Shown here: positions 58,501 to 64,000 of the stretch, in pieces | How the letters are laid out: every line of letters begins with the position of its first letter | Numbering within the stretch: the stretch's first letter is position 1 | From: Planctomonas deserti | GTDB taxonomy: Bacteria > Actinomycetota > Actinomycetes > Actinomycetales > Microbacteriaceae | DNA: 64,000 nucleotides | Direction of reading: 5' to 3' | Assembly (NCBI RefSeq): GCF_003067705.1 | Contig: NZ_QANL01000002.1 | Span: 372,001-436,000 of the forward strand | Made by a program: the position numbers and the translations under genes | The notes under the pieces: model-generated | The model's database searches: none | What the model saw: only the letters and a program-made list of their open reading frames with translations | Told to the model about the DNA's origin: nothing

Positions 58501-59379
58501 ATGGCAGGCCGTTCAAACCCGTGGTCCCTCGGCAACGCGCTTCGCGGCATGTTCGCGAAGCCGACGATCGACGAGAACACCTGGGACGACCTCGAGACGG
58601 CCCTCATCACGGCCGACTTCGGCCCCGACATCAGCGAGGCCGTGATCGCCGATCTCCGCGAGCGCGTGCAGCGCTACGGCACGACCGACCCGCGCGACCT
58701 GCAGCTCATGCTGCGTGAGCTGATCGAGGAGCGGCTCGCGAACTACGACCCGACGCTGCACCTCAGCGAGCGTCCGGCCGTCATCCTCGTCATCGGCGTC
58801 AACGGGGTGGGCAAGACGACGACGATCGGCAAGTTCGCGAAGTTCCTCGGCAACTACGGGCGCAGCGTCGTGGTCGGCGCGGCAGACACCTTCCGCGCGG
58901 CCGCGGTCGAGCAGGTCGCAACCTGGGCCGAGCGCGCCGGCGCCGCCATCGTGCGCCCTCAGCAGCCGGGTCAGGACCCGGCCTCGGTGGCCTTCCAGAC
59001 CGTCGAGTACGCCAAGCGCACGGGCACCGAGATGGTCATCATCGACACCGCGGGCCGCCTGCACACCAAGGGCGGGCTCATGGACGAGCTCAGCAAGATC
59101 CGCCGGGTCATCGAGAAGCAGGCGCCCATCGCCGAGGTGCTGCTCGTGCTCGACGCGACGACGGGGCAGAACGGCCTCGCCCAGGCGCAGGCCTTCATCG
59201 AGCACGCCGGCGTGACGGGCCTCGTGCTCACGAAGCTGGACGGATCGGCCAAGGGCGGGTTCGTGCTGAACGTGCAGGAGAAGACCGGCATCCCCATCAA
59301 GCTCATCGGGCAGGGCGAGCGGATCGGCGACCTCACCGGTTTCACGCCCCACGTGTTCGCTCAGAACCTCGTCGGCTAG
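58501..59379 (+). CDS. ftsY: Signal recognition particle receptor FtsY
   Basis: This 292-residue SRP GTPase has the N (helical) domain, Walker A GVNGVGKTTTIGKFAKFL (about 99-116), DTFRAAAVEQVATWAERAG, the DTAGRLHTKGGLMDEL block and TKLDGSAKGG. It lacks the long acidic N-terminal extension of E. coli FtsY, as usual in Gram-positives. It receives SRP-ribosome complexes at the membrane. It precedes ffh by 49 bases, so both halves of the targeting system lie together. Confidence 0.96.
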   Translation: MAGRSNPWSLGNALRGMFAKPTIDENTWDDLETALITADFGPDISEAVIADLRERVQRYGTTDPRDLQLMLRELIEERLANYDPTLHLSERPAVILVIGVNGVGKTTTIGKFAKFLGNYGRSVVVGAADTFRAAAVEQVATWAERAGAAIVRPQQPGQDPASVAFQTVEYAKRTGTEMVIIDTAGRLHTKGGLMDELSKIRRVIEKQAPIAEVLLVLDATTGQNGLAQAQAFIEHAGVTGLVLTKLDGSAKGGFVLNVQEKTGIPIKLIGQGERIGDLTGFTPHVFAQNLVG

Positions 59380-59428
59380 CCCCCTCCTGGGCGGGATGCG
59401 CCCGCGCAGCGGTTAAACTGGGAGCACT

Positions 59429-60994
59429 ATGGCCACTTTTGGAACCCTCTCCGACCGCCTCGCCGAGACGCTCAAGAACCTCCGCGGCAAGGGCAAGCTC
59501 TCCGCCGCGGACGTCGACGGCACGGTCCGCGAGATCCGCCGCGCCCTGCTGGACGCGGACGTGGCGCTCGACGTCGTGCGCGCGTTCACCGCGAACGTGC
59601 GGGAGCGGGCGCTCAGCGACGACGTCAACAAGGCGCTGAACCCGGCGCAGCAGGTCGTCCAGATCGTCAACGAGGAGCTCGTGGCCATCCTCGGCGGCCA
59701 GCAGCGTCGCCTCGAGTTCGCCAAGCGCCCGCCGACCGTCATCATGCTCGCGGGCCTGCAGGGCGCGGGTAAGACCACCCTCGCGGGCAAGCTGGCGAAG
59801 TGGCTCGTCAAGGACCACCACACGCCGATGCTCGTGGCCGCCGACCTCCAGCGCCCGAACGCGGTGAACCAGCTCCAGGTCGTCGGCGAGCAGGCCGGCG
59901 TGCCGGTGTACGCGCCCGAGCCCGGCAACGGCGTCGGCAACCCCGTGCGAGTCGCGAAGGACGCCGTCAAGCTCGCGATCGACCGCCAGCACGACATCGT
60001 CATCATCGACACCGCCGGCCGCCTCGGCGTCGACGCCGACATGATGAAGCAGGCCGCGGACATCCGCCGGGCGACGAACCCGGACGAGGTCCTGTTCGTC
60101 ATCGACGCCATGATCGGCCAGGACGCCGTGGCCACGGCGAAGGCCTTCCAGGAGGGCGTCGACTTCACCGGTGTCGTGCTCACGAAGCTCGACGGCGACG
60201 CCCGCGGTGGTGCGGCGCTGTCCGTCGCCTCGGTGACCGGGCGCCCCATCATGTTCGCGTCCACCGGCGAGACGCTCGACGACTTCGAGCCCTTCTACCC
60301 CGACCGCATGGCGAGCCGCATCCTCGACCTCGGCGACATCCTCACCCTCATCGAGCAGGCCCAGGCCGCGTTCGACGAGGAGGAGGCGATGAAGGTCGCG
60401 GAGAAGATCGCGACCGACAACTTCACGCTCGAGGACTTCCTCAAGCAGATGCAGCAGCTTCGCGGCGCCGGCTCGATCAAGAAGATGATCGGCATGCTGC
60501 CCGGCATGGGTGCGATGAAGGACCAGCTCGACAACTTCGACGAGCGCGAGATCGTGCGCACCGAGGCCATCATCCAGTCGATGACCAAGGCCGAGCGGCA
60601 GAACCACAAGATCCTGAACGGCTCGCGCCGCCTGCGCATCGCGCGCGGATCCGGTGTCACCGTGACCGAGGTGAACCAGCTCATCCAGCGGTTCGAGCAG
60701 GCCGCCAAGATGATGCGCACCGTCGCCCGCGGCGGCATGCCGCAGATCCCGGGCATGGGCCCCATCCCCGGTCAGCACGGCGGCGCCAACCGGAACAAGC
60801 AGAACGCGAAGAAGAAGGGCTCGAAGTCGGGCAACCCGGCCAAGCGCGCGGCGGAGAACGCGGCGCTCGCCGCGGGGCAGAAGCCGGGCGGGGCGATCAC
60901 CTCGGGCGGCGGCACGGGCTTCGGCCTCGGCGCGGCGAAGGGCGCGCCCTCCGAGGAGGAGCTGGCCTCCCTGCAGAAGCTCCTCGGCCGCTGA
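59429..60994 (+). CDS. ffh: Signal recognition particle protein Ffh
   Basis: The 521-residue protein has an N domain, a GTPase domain (GLQGAGKTTLAGKLAKWL, DLQRPNAVNQLQ, IIDTAGRLGVDADMM, TKLDGDARGG), and a methionine-rich M domain (MIGMLPGMGAMK; QRFEQAAKMMRTVARGGMPQ) that binds 4.5S RNA and signal peptides. The C-terminal tail is Lys/Asn-rich (KQNAKKKGSKSGNPAKRA). The ATG has GGGAG five bases upstream. Downstream is a group of REP-like copies. Confidence 0.97.
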   Translation: MATFGTLSDRLAETLKNLRGKGKLSAADVDGTVREIRRALLDADVALDVVRAFTANVRERALSDDVNKALNPAQQVVQIVNEELVAILGGQQRRLEFAKRPPTVIMLAGLQGAGKTTLAGKLAKWLVKDHHTPMLVAADLQRPNAVNQLQVVGEQAGVPVYAPEPGNGVGNPVRVAKDAVKLAIDRQHDIVIIDTAGRLGVDADMMKQAADIRRATNPDEVLFVIDAMIGQDAVATAKAFQEGVDFTGVVLTKLDGDARGGAALSVASVTGRPIMFASTGETLDDFEPFYPDRMASRILDLGDILTLIEQAQAAFDEEEAMKVAEKIATDNFTLEDFLKQMQQLRGAGSIKKMIGMLPGMGAMKDQLDNFDEREIVRTEAIIQSMTKAERQNHKILNGSRRLRIARGSGVTVTEVNQLIQRFEQAAKMMRTVARGGMPQIPGMGPIPGQHGGANRNKQNAKKKGSKSGNPAKRAAENAALAAGQKPGGAITSGGGTGFGLGAAKGAPSEEELASLQKLLGR

Positions 60995-61001
60995 CCTTCA
61001 C

Positions 61002-61156
61002 GCTCCCTGAGCCTGTCGAAGGGACGACTTCGCGGTCCCTGAGCCTGTCAAAGGGACCTCTCCACGGTCCCTGAGCCTGTCGAAGGGACGTCCCGTTACG
61101 GTCCCTGAGCCTGTCGAAGGGACGGAACTCGCGTCGCTTCGACGAGCTCAGCGACC
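61002..61156. repeat. REP-like cluster downstream of ffh, five copies
   Basis: Forward copies lie at 61002-61025, 61034-61057, 61066-61089 and 61100-61123. A reverse copy at 61133-61156 carries GTCGCT/AGCGAC arms instead of GTCCCT/AGGGAC, again keeping pairing. The cluster fills the gap between ffh and the convergent ligase gene. Confidence 0.88.
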
Positions 61157-61212
61157 GTGGGGGCTCAGCCGCCGGAAGGGCTCAGCGAGCGTGGGGGCTC
61201 GGCAGCGTCCCG

Positions 61213-62349
61213 CTAGTCGCGGATGCCGTCCCGGAGCTCCTTCACCAGATGCGCCACGACCGCCTTCAGGCTGCCGCCGTGCTCCGCCGCCACGGCCTGC
61301 TGCCGCTGGTAGCTCGCGCCGCGGTCGAGGATGCTCGCGACGTCGCGGAGCTCCTCGAGGCAGCCGAGGTCGGCCGCCACGGGTTCGAGCCGCTCGAGCA
61401 GCCGGGTGGTGTCCTCGCGCACGTGGCACTCGTCGCCCGCGGCGTTCTGGATGATGATGGCGTCCATGCCGTAGCGCGCCGCGCGCCACTTGTTCTCGCG
61501 CACGAACCACGGCTGCATCTGCGGGATGTCCTCGCCGCGGTCGAGCATGCGCGACAGGTCCTCGACGAGGCACTGCACGAGCGCGCCGAGGGCGGCGACC
61601 TCGCGGACGGACGAGATGCCGTCGAACACGCGGACCTCGATGGTGCCCCACTTCGGCGACGGGCGGATGTCCCAGCGCAGCTCGCTGAAGTGGTCGATCA
61701 CGCCCGTGTGGGTCATGTCCTGCACCATCTGCTCGTAGTTCGCCCACGCGCCGAACTGCGGGGGCAGGCCGGCGGTCGGCAGCTGCTGGAACATGAGGGC
61801 GCGGTTCGAGGCGTACCCCGTCGACTCGCCGACCCAGTAGGGGCTCGACGCGGACAGGGCCTGGAAGTGCGGGATGTATGTAAGCAGGCCGTTGAGGATG
61901 GGCAGCACCTTGTCGCGGTCCTCGATGCCCACGTGCACGTGCACGCCCCAGATCATCATCTGCCTGCCCCACCACTGGGTCCGGTCGATGAGCGTTGCGT
62001 AGCGCTCCTTGTGCGGAGTGACCTCCTGCTGGAACCACTGGCTGAAGGGGTGGGTGCCGGCGCACATCAGCTCGACGCCGAGCGGCTCGACCACCTCGCG
62101 CACCCGGTCGATGGTCCGGGCGAGGTCCGCGACGGCGTCCCCGACGCGCTCGTGCACGCCGCTGACCACCTCGACGGTGTTCGTCAGCAGCTCGGCGGCC
62201 ACCTGCGGGAACACGCCGTCCTCGGTGCCGAGCGCCTCGAGCACGATGGGCGCCGTGGGCGCGAGCTCGCCGCTCGAGTGGTCGACGCACGCGAGCTCCC
62301 ACTCGAGCCCCACGGTCGAGCGACGGGAGGGGGAGAACTCGATCTCCAT
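61213..62349 (-). CDS. Carboxylate-amine ligase, glutamate-cysteine ligase type 2 (YbdK) family
   Basis: This 378-residue GCS2-family protein has GLEWELACVDHSSGEL near the N-terminus, GTHPFSQWFQQEVTPHKER, MMIWGVHVHVGIED and RPSPKWGTIEVRVFDG. These residues match YbdK/GCS2 ligases, which form gamma-glutamylcysteine weakly or another glutamyl amide. A strict glutathione role is uncertain in an actinobacterium that would be expected to use mycothiol. The ATG at 62349 has GGAAGGA about 10 bases upstream. It is convergent with ffh and divergent from the EamA gene. Confidence 0.85.
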   Translation of the reverse strand: MEIEFSPSRRSTVGLEWELACVDHSSGELAPTAPIVLEALGTEDGVFPQVAAELLTNTVEVVSGVHERVGDAVADLARTIDRVREVVEPLGVELMCAGTHPFSQWFQQEVTPHKERYATLIDRTQWWGRQMMIWGVHVHVGIEDRDKVLPILNGLLTYIPHFQALSASSPYWVGESTGYASNRALMFQQLPTAGLPPQFGAWANYEQMVQDMTHTGVIDHFSELRWDIRPSPKWGTIEVRVFDGISSVREVAALGALVQCLVEDLSRMLDRGEDIPQMQPWFVRENKWRAARYGMDAIIIQNAAGDECHVREDTTRLLERLEPVAADLGCLEELRDVASILDRGASYQRQQAVAAEHGGSLKAVVAHLVKELRDGIRD

Positions 62350-62487
62350 GGCTTACCCGGTCCTTCCCGTTCGCCGCGGACGCGGCGCATCGGAACAATC
62401 CTGACACGCCGCCCACGACTTCCGGCCAGCGTCCTTCCTTCTCCCGCCAACGCCCGGGCGGCCGCGTCGCCGCCGACGGTCGGCGGC

Positions 62488-62493
62488 TACCGT
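62488..62493 (+). promoter_or_regulatory. -10 element of a leaderless promoter for the EamA gene
   Basis: TACCGT ends six bases before ATG 62500, with no Shine-Dalgarno sequence. Confidence 0.5.
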
Positions 62494-62499
62494 GGGCGG

Positions 62500-63420
62500 A
62501 TGGCCACGCTCCGACCGCAGACCCCGACCCCGGTCGCCGCACCCGTCGAGGGGTCCGGCCGGGTGCTCGCCGCCATCCTCATCACGCTGCTGGCCTGGGC
62601 GAGCGCGTTCATCGTCATCCGTGGGGCGGGAACGGAGTTCACCCCGGGCGCGATGGCGCTCGGTCGCCTGCTCGTCGGCGCCGTGTGCCTCAGCCTGCTC
62701 GTGCTCCGGCGGCCGCTCGTGCGCCTGACCGGGCGGGAATGGGTGCTGACCGCCGCCTTCGGCATCGCCTGGTTCGCCGCGTACAACGTCGCGCTGAACA
62801 CCGCGGAGCAGACGCTCGACGCGGGGACGACGGCGATGATCGTGAACATCGGCCCCATCCTCATCGCCGTGGGCGCCGGACTCGTCCTGGGCGAGGGCAT
62901 CCCGCGCTGGCTGGCCATCGGCGCGGGCGTCGCGTTCTGCGGGGTGCTGCTCATCGGCATCAGCACGGGCGCCGACGGCTTCGGAGACATCTCCGGCATC
63001 CTCTGGTGCCTGGTCGCCGCGGTCACCTACGCGGTCGGCGTGCTCTGCCAGAAGCCCGTGCTGCGCCGCGTCTCCTCAACGCAGCTCACCTGGATCGGCT
63101 GCGTCATCGGCGTCGTCGCCTGCCTGCCGTACGCGGGGGATCTGCTGCGCGACGTGAGCACGGCATCGACGGGGAGCATCCTCGGGGTCGTCTACCTCGG
63201 CGCGATCCCGACCGCGCTCGCCTTCACGACCTGGGGCTTCGCGCTCTCCAAGATGCCCGCCGCGCGCCTCGGCGTCTCGACCTACGTCGTGCCGCCGCTG
63301 ACCATCATCCTGGGGCTGATCGTGTTCGGCGAGGTGCCCGGCCCGCTCGCCGTCATCGGCGGCGTCGTGTGCCTCGTGGGGGTCGCCCTGTCCCGGCGCT
63401 CGCCGCGGCTGCCCGGCTGA
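62500..63420 (+). CDS. EamA/DMT-superfamily transporter
   Basis: The 306-residue protein has ten predicted membrane segments arranged as two EamA repeats. The first begins LAAILITLLAWASAFIVIRG and the second ISGILWCLVAAVTYAVGVLC. Such proteins export or import small metabolites such as amino acids; the substrate cannot be told from the sequence. The ATG has a leaderless -10. It is unrelated in function to the flanking rpsP. Confidence 0.88.
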   Translation: MATLRPQTPTPVAAPVEGSGRVLAAILITLLAWASAFIVIRGAGTEFTPGAMALGRLLVGAVCLSLLVLRRPLVRLTGREWVLTAAFGIAWFAAYNVALNTAEQTLDAGTTAMIVNIGPILIAVGAGLVLGEGIPRWLAIGAGVAFCGVLLIGISTGADGFGDISGILWCLVAAVTYAVGVLCQKPVLRRVSSTQLTWIGCVIGVVACLPYAGDLLRDVSTASTGSILGVVYLGAIPTALAFTTWGFALSKMPAARLGVSTYVVPPLTIILGLIVFGEVPGPLAVIGGVVCLVGVALSRRSPRLPG

Positions 63421-63453
63421 GCGACGCGTTACCCGAACGCCCGGAAAATCTGT

Positions 63454-63459
63454 CACAAT
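63454..63459 (+). promoter_or_regulatory. -10 element of the rpsP promoter
   Basis: CACAAT lies about 130 bases before the rpsP GTG. TTACCC (63429-63434) is a possible -35 at 19 bases, slightly long. The long leader has no obvious conserved fold. Confidence 0.4.
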
Positions 63460-63589
63460 GGTTAGTCGAGTCTGCGGCCGCCCGACCCTCTAATCAGGCG
63501 CCGTGCCGACTCCCTTCGAGCTTGTGCCGAGTGTGCCCCCACGCTCACGGCCATCAGTTCAACCACACACACATACATTCAGGAGAATT

Positions 63590-64000
63590 GTGGCTGTAAA
63601 GATCCGTCTGAAGCGCATGGGCAAGATCCGCGCTCCTTACTACCGCATCGTCGTCGCCGACTCGCGCACCAAGCGCGACGGTCGTGTCATCGAGGAGATC
63701 GGCAAGTACCACCCCACCGAGGAGCCCTCGTTCATCGAGGTCGACTCCGAGCGTGCGCAGTACTGGCTCGGCGTCGGCGCTCAGCCGACCGAGCAGGTCG
63801 CCGCGATCCTCAAGCTCACGGGTGACTGGGGCCGCCACAAGGGCGACGCCAGCGCCGTCAGCACCGTCAAGACCAAGGAGCCCAAGGCTGCCTTCGTCGC
63901 CGACGAGAAGAAGAAGCCCGTCCTGAAGCCCAAGGCCGAGAAGCCCGCCGCTTCGGAGGCGCCCGCGCCCGCCGAGACCGCTGACAGCGAGCAGGCGTAG
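63590..64000 (+). CDS. rpsP: 30S ribosomal protein S16 with C-terminal extension
   Basis: This 136-residue protein begins [20 protein letters not shown] and has [19 protein letters not shown], both diagnostic of S16. The conserved part ends near residue 85; the remaining 50 residues are a Lys/Ala/Pro/Glu-rich tail common in actinobacterial S16. It stabilises 16S rRNA in the 30S body. GTG 63590 has AGGAGA upstream. The stop is the last codon of the window, so the gene is complete. Confidence 0.97.
   Translation: MAVKIRLKRMGKIRAPYYRIVVADSRTKRDGRVIEEIGKYHPTEEPSFIEVDSERAQYWLGVGAQPTEQVAAILKLTGDWGRHKGDASAVSTVKTKEPKAAFVADEKKKPVLKPKAEKPAASEAPAPAETADSEQA

Overview
The window is one contiguous stretch of a very GC-rich (about 70% or more by eye) actinobacterial chromosome. 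Gene order (rpmF-rnc-mutM ... smc ... ftsY-ffh ... rpsP; leuC-leuD-murA-plsC-gpsA-ddl ... thiL; moxR-DUF58-transglutaminase), the Cys-free L32, the many leaderless starts and the repeated GGTCCCTGAG...GAAGGGAC intergenic element all suggest a member of the Microbacteriaceae (order Micrococcales). The family assignment is inference from gene content, not a database result. No phage, plasmid, transposase or CRISPR locus is visible.

Positions 1-4.5 kb hold a four-gene set that together would convert hydroxyproline to 2-oxoglutarate: a 5'-truncated FAD dehydrogenase with an iron-sulfur domain, a DapA-type deaminase, a proline racemase/hydroxyproline epimerase and an oxoglutarate-semialdehyde dehydrogenase. 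A tiny zinc-ribbon protein and a cupin follow. From 5.3 to 17 kb is a galactoside module: a LacI-type repressor, two perfect GTTACCGGTAAC operators, a GH42 beta-galactosidase, a three-gene sugar ABC transporter, a second GH42 gene broken by a one-base frameshift, and, convergent to these, aldose 1-epimerase and a GH2 glycosidase.

17-23.4 kb is mixed: a small membrane protein, an MBL-fold hydrolase, a diacylglycerol-kinase-like enzyme, tRNA-Glu(CTC), two tandem TetR paralogues, a TerC-family transporter behind a clear yybP-ykoY (Mn2+) riboswitch, and a PP2C phosphatase. 23.5-33 kb is housekeeping: leuCD, murA, plsC, gpsA, ddl, a DUF3515 lipoprotein, thiL and rsmD. 33.5-43.8 kb has a large acyl-CoA dehydrogenase and a moxR cluster in which the DUF58-transglutaminase pair is duplicated. 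43.8-49.2 kb is recG, coaD, DUF177, rpmF, rnc and mutM. 49.9-64 kb holds a double-GNAT protein, smc, a GH13/LLM pair, a phosphatase, ftsY, ffh, a GCS2-type ligase, an EamA transporter and rpsP.

The least expected content is intergenic. Three loci (30.2, 33.2 and 49.6 kb) each combine a long palindrome with a tandem array of 30-31 bp period that begins in register with one palindrome arm. Their repeat sequences differ, but they share CGCAAYTCAG and CGACACGCCG blocks. A second family of three copies forms 28-30 bp stems with 7-nt loops. A third, REP-like family (at least a dozen copies) shows compensatory arm changes and has entered mutM in frame.
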